Source of the DNA: Synergistaceae bacterium | Lineage (GTDB): Bacteria > Synergistota > Synergistia > Synergistales > Aminobacteriaceae | Assembly (NCBI GenBank): GCA_017439345.1 | Contig: JAFSJJ010000025.1 | Span: 1 to 45,810, forward strand | DNA: 45,810 nucleotides | Direction of reading: 5' to 3' | Part shown: piece after piece, positions 25,676 through 34,058 of the stretch | Layout of the letters: each line of letters starts with the position of its first letter | Numbering within the stretch: the stretch's first letter is position 1 | The notes under the pieces: generated by a model | The model's input: the letters and a program-made list of their open reading frames with translations, nothing else | Databases searched by the model: none | What the model was told of the DNA's origin: nothing | Translations under genes and position numbers: made by a program

Positions 25676-26833
25676 ATGAAGAAAAGCATAACGCCCGGAC
25701 AAATCAAACAGAATAACAGAAATAGAATCTACGAATGCATTTACAGACGAGGCACTAAAGGGATCTCGCAGCAAGAAATTTCTTCAGCCCTCAACATCAG
25801 CCGCCCGACTGTAGCATATAATCTCCGTGAACTCGAAGAAGACGGACTCATAATTAAGAGCGCACTGCCTGACTCGAATCAATCCGGTCAATCCGGGAGA
25901 AAGCCTTCTATATGGTCAGCTGACTCTGATTATAAAATTGCTGTAGGAGTCGAAATATTAATTAACGAGATAAAGATAATTGCGATAAATTTATACGGCT
26001 CAAAGATTAAGCGTGAAGTCATAAAAATTAATTTCACTAACGATGAGAAATATTATAAATACATCAGCGAACGTGTTAAAAACTTTATTGACTCTCTTAA
26101 TATTCATGACGCTTCAAGAAAAATTTTAGGGATAGGCTTTGCTCTTCAGGGGCTCGTTTCAGATGACGGCAAAACTGTAATTTACGGCGAAATATTAAAG
26201 TGTACGGGACTCAAAATAGAAGTGTTCACTAAGTGGCTTGATTATCCGTGTATATTCGTTCATGAACCTGACGGGGCAGCTTTGTCTGAATTATGGGTGT
26301 CTCCTGAATTGACGAGTGCAATTTATTTATCATTAAGCGTTCACTTAGGAGGCGCAGTTATCTATCACAGAAAAATTTTAAACGGAATGCACAGACACAG
26401 CGCAACTTTTGAACACATTCAACCTGAAGGCGAAAATAATTTATGCTATTGCGGTAAACGGGGCTGCTTTGAGACTGTCTGCTCAATGTCGGCATTATTG
26501 GGAGACGATGACCCCGAAGACTTTTTTAATCATGTCAGAGAAGGGAGAGTCAACGAGTCAAAACGCTGGGCAAAGTTCCTTGACTATCTTGCGAAATTAA
26601 TAGCAAATCTTCATTTATTTATAGACACAAAATATATTCTCGGCGGACACTTAGCACCCTACTTCACAGAAAATGACGTTAAGATTTTATATGACAAAAT
26701 AAGAGAAAGCACCCCTTTTGATGAAAACGATGATTTCATTCTCATAAGCAGGATGCCTTCTCACAATATTACGATAGGAGCAGCTCTACCGTATATTATT
26801 AATTTCCTGAAAGATGCCGGAGTCTCGTATTAA
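25676..26833 (+). CDS. ROK-family transcriptional regulator
   Basis: 385 residues. The N-terminal winged helix (about 8-65) includes ISQQEISSALNISRPTVAYN. The ROK sensor domain follows, with HLGGAVIY and the zinc-type cysteine motif CYCGKRGCFE (about 258-267). ROK repressors of the XylR/NagC type bind a sugar in the kinase-like domain and release DNA. The kinase catalytic motif is degenerate, as usual for the regulators. It is divergent from the SDR-transporter operon and converges on gatY with a 4-bp overlap. The AGGAGG near 25652 is unusually far (about 20 nt) from the ATG. Confidence 0.88.
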   Translation: MKKSITPGQIKQNNRNRIYECIYRRGTKGISQQEISSALNISRPTVAYNLRELEEDGLIIKSALPDSNQSGQSGRKPSIWSADSDYKIAVGVEILINEIKIIAINLYGSKIKREVIKINFTNDEKYYKYISERVKNFIDSLNIHDASRKILGIGFALQGLVSDDGKTVIYGEILKCTGLKIEVFTKWLDYPCIFVHEPDGAALSELWVSPELTSAIYLSLSVHLGGAVIYHRKILNGMHRHSATFEHIQPEGENNLCYCGKRGCFETVCSMSALLGDDDPEDFFNHVREGRVNESKRWAKFLDYLAKLIANLHLFIDTKYILGGHLAPYFTENDVKILYDKIRESTPFDENDDFILISRMPSHNITIGAALPYIINFLKDAGVSY

Positions 26834-27681
26834 GCCTTGTTGCAGCTCCCTAGAACATGCATTCTTTCAATGACATAGCGCGTTACTTCTGTCATTCCGA
26901 CTGCGCCGTATTTCTTAGGGTCAAAGCCTTCCGGACTCCCCTGCAAGTATTCTTTTACGCCGTGAGTGTATGCTATTCTCAAATCAGTAGCGTAATTCAC
27001 TTTGCACATTCCCATATTAATGCATTTAATAACTTGATCGTCAGGGACTCCTGAAGTTCCATGAAGGACAAGAGGCACGCTTACCAGTTCATGAATCTTG
27101 CTCAAGACTTCAAAATTTACCTGAGGCGTTCCCTTATAGACTCCGTGTGCTGTTCCGATTCCTACTGCTAGAGAATCACATTTTGTGCGTTCAACGAATT
27201 CTGCTGCTTCGTCAGGGTCTGTGAATGGGTTATGAATGCCTGTGTTGTCAAGATCGTCTTCTTTGCCTCCGACTCGGCCAAGTTCGGCTTCAACAGGTAT
27301 ATTCCCGGCGTGGCAGACTTCTACTACTGATTTAGTGAGCGCGATATTATCTTCAAACTTTAATTTGCTCCCATCAATCATGATAGACGTGTAACCGGTG
27401 TGAAATGCTTTTATTGCTATATCGAATGAATTTCCGTGATCCAAATGGCAAACTACAGGAATATTTGAACGTTCAGCAGCAGCCCTGATATTAGCAAAGT
27501 AAAAATCTGCACCAGCATATTTCAGAGTCCCCGGAGTCGTCTGCATTATGACCGGTGATTTTGTCTCCTCGGCAGCGTTCAAGACAGCAAGAACCATCTC
27601 CATATTTTCGACGTTGAAAGCTCCGACAGCGTATTTATTTTTCTGGGCATCGAGCAAAAGTTCTCGTGATGTTACAAGCAA
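26830..27681 (-). CDS. gatY: Class II ketose-bisphosphate aldolase, tagatose-bisphosphate type
   Basis: 283 residues, typical of GatY/KbaY. Zinc ligands are in CHLDHG (about 78-83) and in the segments VGIGTAHGVYKG and LVLHGTSGVPDDQV. It cleaves D-tagatose 1,6-bisphosphate (or fructose 1,6-bisphosphate) to dihydroxyacetone phosphate and glyceraldehyde-3-phosphate. gatZ, the subunit that boosts its activity, lies directly upstream (7-nt gap), which favours tagatose bisphosphate. Its 3' end overlaps that of the ROK gene. Confidence 0.88.
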   Translation of the reverse strand: MLVTSRELLLDAQKNKYAVGAFNVENMEMVLAVLNAAEETKSPVIMQTTPGTLKYAGADFYFANIRAAAERSNIPVVCHLDHGNSFDIAIKAFHTGYTSIMIDGSKLKFEDNIALTKSVVEVCHAGNIPVEAELGRVGGKEDDLDNTGIHNPFTDPDEAAEFVERTKCDSLAVGIGTAHGVYKGTPQVNFEVLSKIHELVSVPLVLHGTSGVPDDQVIKCINMGMCKVNYATDLRIAYTHGVKEYLQGSPEGFDPKKYGAVGMTEVTRYVIERMHVLGSCNKA

Positions 27682-27688
27682 TTTATTA

Positions 27689-29008
27689 TTACCTCCTGAG
27701 ATAATTAACTTTAACCGCGTAATTATAATCTTCTGCGCATTCTCTAACGCAGTCTTTTACAAGTTCAGCAGCTTTCACCTTGAGCATTCCCCCGCGAATC
27801 CGCAAATATTGAAGGGGCATGTACTGTCTTAACATTCCGGCAGGTATTTCATTAAGAGAGTCAATATTAGCAAATAATTTATTAATAGCTGCTTTAATCT
27901 CAGGTCGAGTCATATAATATCTGCAACGGTCTGAATAGCTGTATTTTCTCGCGAGCCTTTTATCTTCGTCCGAGCCGTGATAGTGCTTCTGCCAGTTCTC
28001 AGGACTCTCAAGCATGACTCGTTCTAATACTTCGATAAAGTTTGCGCGCTGACTCTCATCGTGAATTAGCTCTTTCTCAATCATGCTCAGGGCAAATAAT
28101 CCCTCACGTAATGCGAAAGTCAGAGCCGGGCCGACCTTCAGAATCGCGACTCCGTCCTCGACCATCTGTCTTAACTTCTCCGGTGATTGATAATCCGTTG
28201 AATGTCCCTCGAAAACTACATCAGGATAATTTTTGAGACTTGCACATAACTCACTCGCAGCAGCTCTATTATATTCGTGAATATCTTTGTCTCCGAATTC
28301 GACTCCTGGCTGAACTACGACAGCGATAACGTCCTGTAATCTCTCTGAAATTTTATGCTCTGAGAATTTGCGCTTGTAGGTGTTAATAGTGTTCTCAAAG
28401 TCCGTGACTCTTGTAACCTGAAGCCCTGAATCTTCCTCTTGAGTGCCTCCGGGTATGGGAACTTCTGAGCCTATTATATAAACCGGTCTCATCTCGTCAG
28501 GGTTAGATTTTAACAGCTCTTGATAAGCCTTCTCGCACTCTGAAATCAACACTGCCCCGCGTTCTGCAATTACTTCATCGGATAATTTCTCATCAGGTGA
28601 ATCGCTTGCAAGTTTCATGCTTGTATCAATGTGAATTTTCTTGAAGCCTGCCTTGACTGCGAGTTTCACGAGTTCTTTTGCGTTAGTCATAGCTTCTGAC
28701 TCATCAAGATTTGCCCAGACCAACGGCCCGAAGTGATCTGCTCCCAGAATAATTTTTTCTCGGTCAAAGTTTATTCTGTCAGCGATCGCGAAAACGTAAT
28801 CACGAAAATCTTTCGGAGTCATTCCTGTGTAGCCTCCGAACTGGTTAATTTGATTCGCAGTGCCTTCGATTAAGATATGCTCGTCAAAACGCTTTGACTG
28901 CTCTAATAATGCTTCGATGACTAACTCATTAGCCGTGCAGTATGACGCAATGCCCGTTAATATTCCTTCGCGCCTGTGTTCTGTAATTGCGAGTAAAGGG
29001 TTCTTCAT
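27689..29008 (-). CDS. gatZ: Tagatose-bisphosphate aldolase accessory subunit
   Basis: 439 residues of the GatZ/KbaZ family: GIASYCTANELVIEALLEQS (about 19-38), EGTANQINQFGGYTGMTP (about 48-65) and GADHFGPLVW (about 90-99). The protein lacks catalytic zinc ligands of its own class and is needed for full activity and stability of GatY. It is first in the gatZ-gatY pair. No tagatose-6-phosphate kinase is encoded nearby, so phosphorylation must come from elsewhere. Confidence 0.9.
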   Translation of the reverse strand: MKNPLLAITEHRREGILTGIASYCTANELVIEALLEQSKRFDEHILIEGTANQINQFGGYTGMTPKDFRDYVFAIADRINFDREKIILGADHFGPLVWANLDESEAMTNAKELVKLAVKAGFKKIHIDTSMKLASDSPDEKLSDEVIAERGAVLISECEKAYQELLKSNPDEMRPVYIIGSEVPIPGGTQEEDSGLQVTRVTDFENTINTYKRKFSEHKISERLQDVIAVVVQPGVEFGDKDIHEYNRAAASELCASLKNYPDVVFEGHSTDYQSPEKLRQMVEDGVAILKVGPALTFALREGLFALSMIEKELIHDESQRANFIEVLERVMLESPENWQKHYHGSDEDKRLARKYSYSDRCRYYMTRPEIKAAINKLFANIDSLNEIPAGMLRQYMPLQYLRIRGGMLKVKAAELVKDCVRECAEDYNYAVKVNYLRR

Positions 29009-29086
29009 GGTGATTAATTATTCTCCTCTCTGAACTATAAATATGAGTCTATGAATTATGATTATAATCTATGCGATATAAAAATA

Positions 29087-29118
29087 GACCGCCTGACTCG
29101 ATAACGGGTTAGACGGCC
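29087..29118 (-). terminator. Terminator after the nuclease gene
   Basis: GACCGCCTGAC (29087-29097) pairs imperfectly with GTTAGACGGCC (29108-29118). On the minus strand it is followed by TATTTTTATA. It lies between the nuclease stop and the gatZ start. Confidence 0.65.
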
Positions 29119-29144
29119 TTTATTTTACACGTAAAGTTTTTTAC

Positions 29145-29777
29145 TTAATTAACCTCTTCGCCCCAGAGTCCCCTGTTAGCTTCTCTTGCTTCTCTCTGGA
29201 ATCTAACGAATATTTCACTGTATCTTGAGTTCGGCTGAATCGTCATAGCCTGAGCATAACCGTCAAGCAATAACTTAGCGTTATACATCTTGGCCTTGAT
29301 TGCGTCCTCGTCGTCCAAGTCTGCCTTAGAAGGTTCCTCAAGCCACACATAAGCAAGCATTCTGTTATATCTGTCATATGGATTAACGTCCGTCTGAAGC
29401 CATACTGTTTTGCCTGTTAGCTGACTCTTTGTGAAGTCGCTGGCCTCTTTGCCGTAATACTGAACCGGTTTATTAGGGTGAACTGTCTCCGGTGTGTCGA
29501 CTCCTAAGAATCTGACGCGTTCGTTCTTATATTTGACTCCGTCATCAGTTATGAACGAAACTATAGCCGTATCGCCGTCAACGACTCTGACTATTTCGGC
29601 CTTGTAAATCTGGTTGCGCCTGATCTCCATGCTTTCGGCTGCGTTGGGGCCTTTGTGATAGTGATAATTGCCGTCCTTGTCGTAATGTCCTCCGTTAGCG
29701 TCGAGCTTTCCGGGGTGAGCTAATGCCGTTGACGACACTGCGAGAATGAGAATTACTGCAAGAATAAATTTGCGCAT
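29145..29777 (-). CDS. Exported thermonuclease-like protein with YHYH segment
   Basis: From the ATG at 29777 (210 residues) there is a clean signal peptide (MRKFILAVILILAVSSTALA). Next is a His-rich HPGKLDANGGHYDKDGNYHY segment (YHYH domain). The staphylococcal-nuclease fold follows with VVDGDTAIV, RFLGVDTPET (Arg, Asp and Glu of the active site) and DRYNRMLAYV (second Arg). It probably cuts DNA or RNA in a calcium-dependent way in the periplasm or outside the cell, for nutrient use. An in-frame ATG at 29798 lies upstream and would weaken the signal peptide. Confidence 0.88.
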   Translation of the reverse strand: MRKFILAVILILAVSSTALAHPGKLDANGGHYDKDGNYHYHKGPNAAESMEIRRNQIYKAEIVRVVDGDTAIVSFITDDGVKYKNERVRFLGVDTPETVHPNKPVQYYGKEASDFTKSQLTGKTVWLQTDVNPYDRYNRMLAYVWLEEPSKADLDDEDAIKAKMYNAKLLLDGYAQAMTIQPNSRYSEIFVRFQREAREANRGLWGEEVN

Positions 29778-29803
29778 GTGTGAATCAAATCCTTTCACGT
29801 AAA

Positions 29804-30574
29804 TTAAAATAATAAGTCATAAATTACCCTGACGAAGAATAATGATAGCACAATAAATATAACAGGTCTTACAGCTTTAGAGCCTCCCTTTTCAAAGAAG
29901 CGCGCTCCGATATAATTTCCTGCTATGCTGAAGAGTCCTGCTGCAAGTCCAATCGGCAAAATAACTTTTCCTTCTGTGAAATATACTGCAAGTGCTGCAA
30001 CGTTCGTAGCGAGATTGATTGCCTTAGTGACTCCGTTAGCCTTCTGGACGCTGAGATGAGCTGCCCCTGCCATTAGTAATAACATGAATGTCCCTGCGCC
30101 AGGACCGTAAAAGCCATCGTAAAAGCCCATAGTCAACGCAACAAGCATACAGATTATATATACCCGCCCTGTTATAGCATTCTGAGTGTCCCGCTCTTCT
30201 GTCAAGATATTCTGACTCTTGAAGACGTAAACAGCAGTAACAGGCAGGATAAACAGCATAGTAATCTTCAATATTTTCTCATCGATTAATAAAGCTGTCT
30301 CTGCTCCAAGTGAAGAGCCTATAAGAGCGCATATTATCCCTACGACAGAGAGCTTCAGGGGCATATATCCGTCAAGCATGAATTTTGTCAGAGCTACTGA
30401 AGTTCCCATTGATGAGCTTACTTTGTTCGTACCTATTGCGAAGTGAACAGGCAGCCCGGCTATCATGTATGCAGGAAGGGTGATTAAGCCTCCGCCGCCT
30501 CCGATTGCGTCAACGACTCCGCCGATGAATATCAATGGACATATTATTAATAACTGCGAAATGTTCCAGTCCAA
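29804..30574 (-). CDS. TSUP family permease (TauE/SafE)
   Basis: 256 residues with about eight membrane helices. The characteristic repeat is visible twice: GVVDAIGGGGGLITLPAYM (about 19-37) and MGFYDGFYGPGAGTFMLLL (about 149-167). The family moves sulfite, sulfoacetate or other organosulfur anions, usually as exporters. No sulfur genes are adjacent, so the substrate is not clear. The nuclease gene follows on the same strand. Confidence 0.88.
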   Translation of the reverse strand: MDWNISQLLIICPLIFIGGVVDAIGGGGGLITLPAYMIAGLPVHFAIGTNKVSSSMGTSVALTKFMLDGYMPLKLSVVGIICALIGSSLGAETALLIDEKILKITMLFILPVTAVYVFKSQNILTEERDTQNAITGRVYIICMLVALTMGFYDGFYGPGAGTFMLLLMAGAAHLSVQKANGVTKAINLATNVAALAVYFTEGKVILPIGLAAGLFSIAGNYIGARFFEKGGSKAVRPVIFIVLSLFFVRVIYDLLF

Positions 30575-30681
30575 TTTTTGATTACTCCTGATTCAATTGT
30601 TTATTATAAATATTCACGCGATAATATAATTTATCGGTCTGATAGAATTAATTTTGCATAATAATAACGAGGTGGATTTAC

Positions 30682-31206
30682 ATGCAAAAATTTTCGTCAC
30701 CAAGAGTAAAGAGAATCACAGGAATTCTTTACCCGTCAGATAATCCTGATTTATTAACCTGGAGCGTCAACGAGCTTTCAAAAATATGGGGAGTTCCTGA
30801 ACTTCAGAGCGACTCTGTTCCGTTTGACAAGACTAATTACTATGACGATATAGACAAAAATTTATCGCGAAGATTCTTTTGCTTCCACGGTCTGGTCAGT
30901 GCAGGAGGCCTCGCAGATTGGAAGCATCAGGCAATAGAGATCGAATCCCTAAGCCGTAAGCCTGTCAGGGCAGTCAACATCGATCCGGGCTACGTAGACG
31001 GGGCGAGATTAATTCTTGCGTCAACTAAAGATCATGCTCACAGAATTTATTTGCGCGATGGAATTTTCGCAGAAGTTACGCTGCGATTCAGATTCAAGCA
31101 GTGGCAGAGCTTCGATTACACATTTCCTGATTTTCAGAGCAGGTGTTATGATAATTTCTTGAGTCAAGTCCGAAGATTATGGCTTCAGGAGGTCAAAGGG
31201 TCATGA
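30682..31206 (+). CDS. DUF4416 family protein
   Basis: 174 residues. The family-typical segments are PFDKTNYYDDID (about 47-58), AVNIDPGYVDGARLILASTK (about 94-113), DHAHRIYLRDGIFAEVTL (about 114-131) and FPDFQSR near the C-terminus. DUF4416 proteins are short, soluble and found in anaerobes; function is unknown. GAGGTGG precedes the ATG. The next gene overlaps the stop (ATGA). Confidence 0.85.
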   Translation: MQKFSSPRVKRITGILYPSDNPDLLTWSVNELSKIWGVPELQSDSVPFDKTNYYDDIDKNLSRRFFCFHGLVSAGGLADWKHQAIEIESLSRKPVRAVNIDPGYVDGARLILASTKDHAHRIYLRDGIFAEVTLRFRFKQWQSFDYTFPDFQSRCYDNFLSQVRRLWLQEVKGS

Positions 31207-31673
31207 GAAAATTTTTAGCAGTATTATTAGTGTTAGTATTTCCGTCATTGTCAGCAGCCTTAGAGCTTCCCAATAGAGTCGACGGCTGGGTGTCATCAAG
31301 CAAAAATGAACATATCGTGCCGTTAATCACTGAACCTGATAATATAAATCTTGGCCGGTGTGTCTATAAAAATTACGTTAGAGACATTCCCAAAGAAGAG
31401 CTGTTGATTATATTAACAGAAGGCAAAGGCACAGGGACTCTCTATGTTCCTGATAAAGACAGCGTTCAGGGTTCAGAAGGACTACTACCGTCAAATTCAG
31501 GCTATAGAGTCATGAGCATATCAGGGAAAAAGGCAGTGCTTGAGACAAATGAAAATCTGCCTCTATCGCTTGCAGTAAGATATGATGAGAATATAACTCT
31601 TACGATTGAGACTAACTCGCTTAGTGAGCATGAAATAATTATGTTCGCTGAAAGTTTGCTGGCTGCCCTGTGA
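31203..31673 (+). CDS. Small secreted protein of unknown function
   Basis: 156 residues from the ATG at 31203, which overlaps the DUF4416 stop. MRKFLAVLLVLVFPSLSAA is a signal peptide with likely cleavage before LEL. The mature part is probably beta-rich and has no recognised domain. A frame starting at 31179 would add eight residues before the signal and is unlikely. Translational coupling to DUF4416 suggests related function. Confidence 0.7.
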   Translation: MRKFLAVLLVLVFPSLSAALELPNRVDGWVSSSKNEHIVPLITEPDNINLGRCVYKNYVRDIPKEELLIILTEGKGTGTLYVPDKDSVQGSEGLLPSNSGYRVMSISGKKAVLETNENLPLSLAVRYDENITLTIETNSLSEHEIIMFAESLLAAL

Positions 31674-31831
31674 TTCGTTCGCAGGGTTCCACTGCTTCAT
31701 GAAAAACACTGCAAGATATGTTATCACGTTTGATCATGAAAATATTCTGCTTCAAGCTATATAATTCAAACCGCAGCAAAAACTTTAACCGTTTGATTCA
31801 GTATAATATATATATATGAAATGTGAAAATT

Positions 31832-32017
31832 ATGAGAAAAATATTATTAATAACGTTAATATTATTCGTTTCATCATTCAGCGCATACGGTGCAGAACCT
31901 GAAGCCGAATATGTCCGCAAAGGTGTATTTGAAGCGTACATGCAGACTAGTGAACTACCCCCGCTTATAGAAGCAGGAGATTCCTATTTCAACAAGGCTG
32001 CGCTCCATTCGTGCTGA
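31832..32017 (+). pseudogene. Signal-peptide gene truncated by an IS element
   Basis: The frame starts MRKILLITLILFVSSFSAYG, a good signal peptide, and continues AEPEAEYVRKGVFEAYMQT. From about 31950 on, the frame reads through the hairpin end of the TnpB element (SELPPLIEAG and so on) to a chance stop at 32017. The original C-terminal part was not found on the other side of the element. TATAAT lies at 31802-31807. Confidence 0.6.
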
Positions 32018-33165
32018 CTGAAGTCGTCTTACGTCCTTTCCATAGCGTTACTTCCAGTAGTCCTTACGGTAGTTATTCGTTTTCCTTCGTTGCGAATATT
32101 TATAGCTGCGTTGATGTCTCTATCATGTTCTGCTCCACATGAGGGACATTTCCAGCTTCTTATCGACAAATCTTTGACTTGGGAATTCTTGTAACCGCAT
32201 ACACTGCAAAGCTGGCTTGACACAAACCATTTACTTATTATGATTAACTTTTTTGCCTCAAAAATATAATTTGTAATTCAGCATTTCACGGAATTTTCCA
32301 AAACTGTTATCCGCTACCGACTTCCCTAATCTCATTTGACGGCTCATTGAACGCATATTCAAATCTTCTACACATACTGTATCATATTCTTCAGCCAGCT
32401 TATATGACTTCTTGTGCAGGTAATCTTTTCGTTGATTAGTTATTTTCTCGTATACAAGGCACATTTTTTGACGTAACTTTTCACGGTTCTTGCTGCTTTG
32501 TTTAGTTCGTGAGTGCTGTCGGCATAAACGCGATAATTTACGTTCTAATCTGCGATAATTCGCTCGTTCTCCTTTGGAAGTTACATATAAATCGTGCATT
32601 GAAAAATCGAGACCGACAAACTTTTTAAGAGCTGCTTCGGATACTTGGCTTTCGTATTCTGTTAGTATGCTCGCATAATATTTACTTGTCGGAGTCTGTT
32701 CTATCACTACACTCTTGATTATACCTATTATTTCACGATGCTGAACGATTACTTTAGGTAGCTTTATTTTTCCGTTCTCTATCCTTACGCTGCCCTTCTG
32801 ATTATTCGTAGTGTATTTCTTTCGGATCGTCTTCTTACTCTTGAATCTAGGGAAGCCGGAACTCCTGCTGCTGAAAAAGTTCACATACGCTGACTGCAAA
32901 TGTAACTGGGCATTTGTTAGAGCTAGGCTGTCTACTTCTCTGAGCCATATATATTGAGTCTTATATCGTGCAGGCGTTATCATTGGTGTCTTGCCGGTCT
33001 CTCTATAAGCCGCTATTTTATCCGCTAACATTCGGTTATATATGAATCTCACGCACCCAAATGTTTTTGCGAATAAAACTCTTTGCTCTTTATTTTGGAT
33101 ATATTCGAAATTTATATGTCCTGTTCATAATGTGATTGATTTTATCAGCTCAACTTAATAATATA
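31950..33165 (-). mobile_element. Degenerate IS200/IS605-type element with TnpB only
   Basis: The right end, near 31951-31985, is an imperfect hairpin around CTTATAGAAG, just past the 3' end of a broken tnpB. The left end is not sharply defined and lies beyond the tnpB start (33128), before another hairpin at 33169. There is no TnpA. It interrupts the small exported-protein gene at 31832. Confidence 0.6.
32029..33128 (-). pseudogene. tnpB: tnpB (IS605 OrfB family) with two frameshifts and a nonsense codon
   Basis: Translation pieces give a near-complete TnpB. The N-terminus MNRTYKFRIYP (33128) stops at TAA; skipping one A near 33095 gives NKEQRVLFAKTFGCVRFIYN. RuvC-I Asp is in VGLDFSMHDLY and RuvC-II Glu in VCVEDLNMRSM. 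The next break is an in-frame TGA (32258-32260), and an extra A in the A6 run near 32250 separates the last part: [19 protein letters not shown] and [18 protein letters not shown], the zinc ribbon and RuvC-III Asp. TnpB is an RNA-guided DNA nuclease; this copy is not functional as it stands. Confidence 0.8.
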
Positions 33166-33168
33166 CAG

Positions 33169-33210
33169 CGCAATTCATCTCACACTTATAGAAGTGGGAG
33201 AATTCTTGCG
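33169..33210. repeat. Hairpin resembling a TnpB element right end
   Basis: CGCAA (33169-33173) pairs with TTGCG (33206-33210), enclosing CTC-A-CACTT paired with AAGTG-G-GAG around an ATAG loop. The CTTATAGAAG centre is shared with the right end at 31963-31973, in the same orientation. It seems to be the end of a related element that abuts the left end of the broken element next to it. Confidence 0.5.
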
Positions 33211-33224
33211 AGTTTAGGTTAAGT

Positions 33225-33353
33225 ATTAAGAGAGATTTAAAACTTTCAGATAGAGTTTATTACTGTAAACATTGCGGAACTGTAATAGACCGGGACTTAA
33301 ACGCCAGCATAAATTTATATTCTTACGGGAAAAAATTAATCATTAATCATTAA
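33225..33353 (+). pseudogene. tnpB: C-terminal remnant of a second TnpB
   Basis: The frame reads IKRDLKLSDRVYYCKHCGTV then IDRDLNASINLYSYGK and ends at TAA. It carries the second zinc-ribbon pair (CKHC) and the RuvC-III Asp (DRDLNASINL) of TnpB, but nothing of the rest. It is oriented opposite to the neighbouring broken tnpB and derives from a different TnpB lineage, judging by its sequence. Confidence 0.7.
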
Positions 33354-33371
33354 CACGAAATTATTAATATG

Positions 33372-33416
33372 TACCGATTCGTTAGTCGGGTAAAACGACA
33401 ACAACTTGTCGTTTTA
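33372..33416 (+). repeat. Paired hairpins downstream of the TnpB remnant, possible omega-RNA or right-end relic
   Basis: TACCGA (33372-33377) pairs with TCGGGTA (33386-33392) with one bulge. Next, TAAAACGACAA (33391-33401) and TTGTCGTTTTA (33406-33416) form a perfect 11-bp stem with a CAAC loop. They lie just after the remnant's stop, where TnpB elements carry the guide RNA scaffold and right end. The region 33417-33506 beyond shows nothing recognisable. Confidence 0.4.
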
Positions 33417-33506
33417 AAGCCTTCAGAGCGTTACACCAAACATGATTAGCAAGTATCATCAGCGAAAATGAACGCGATGAACAAGGAATGAAACATAAGA
33501 GTTAGT

Positions 33507-33647
33507 TTATAACTTTTTGTAAGTTTTCAGTAACGGTCCATACTTTGCACGTTCTTCTTGTTCCCTGAGAGCCTCTTCACGTTTCTTGATGTCAATATGA
33601 ACACATATAAGCATTACGAAACTCGCAAACAGCATTTCTTTATAATT
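33507..33647 (-). pseudogene. Continuation of the membrane-protein frame past an in-frame TGA
   Basis: After the TGA at 33650-33648 the same frame continues without interruption: NYKEMLFASFVMLICVHIDI followed by a charged tail ending in KTYKKL and TAA at 33507. A separate start at the ATG 33635 would give 42 residues but has only a weak ribosome site. The simplest reading is one 3-4-helix protein of about 135 residues cut by a nonsense mutation. Confidence 0.4.
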
Positions 33648-33917
33648 TCATGCCAAGTCAACATCAAGTATAAATAACCTGAACATATAAAGAAGTGCGC
33701 TTATAGAGATCAACATTCGTGAACCTTCCCGATACTTCCACGCTTTGAAGCTGCCTGCTATTAACATAAAACATGCTAAGCCTCCAGTCATCATGGCCAA
33801 GACAAACACATGACCTTTGATAAACTCGAGCATATAAAGAGGATATGCCGTGATGAGATCGAATACTAAAGAGAATAACGCTGCAATAATCGTAATAATA
33901 AAGCCGAATAGTGCCAT
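33648..33917 (-). CDS. Small membrane protein, probably truncated
   Basis: 89 residues with three hydrophobic segments (about 3-22, 36-55 and 68-84). No family was recognised. It ends DVDLA at a TGA, but the same frame resumes directly with another hydrophobic segment and a basic tail, so the original protein was probably longer. It lies beside the IS remnants and is divergent from the 499-residue membrane protein. Confidence 0.5.
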   Translation of the reverse strand: MALFGFIITIIAALFSLVFDLITAYPLYMLEFIKGHVFVLAMMTGGLACFMLIAGSFKAWKYREGSRMLISISALLYMFRLFILDVDLA

Positions 33918-34058
33918 GTCCTAAATCATCAGTCCATTCATATTTGTATTTGCAATAATAATATATAAATCATGTAATATAATTAATTTTACGGTCAGAA
34001 CTTTACAAAATCGAATGCATCCGGCTCACGTTATAAATTCTTCAGGAGGTGAATCAAC

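Noticed and set aside
31674-31831. Gene between the secreted protein and the truncated gene
   Set aside because: No ORF with a ribosome site; the stretch holds only AT-rich promoter-like sequence.
33225-33353. Separate small zinc-ribbon protein
   Set aside because: CKHC and DRDLNASINL are the end of TnpB; only the C-terminal remnant is present.
33507-33650. Selenocysteine or TGA reassignment
   Set aside because: Many genes here end normally at TGA and no selenocysteine insertion hairpin is evident after the codon.
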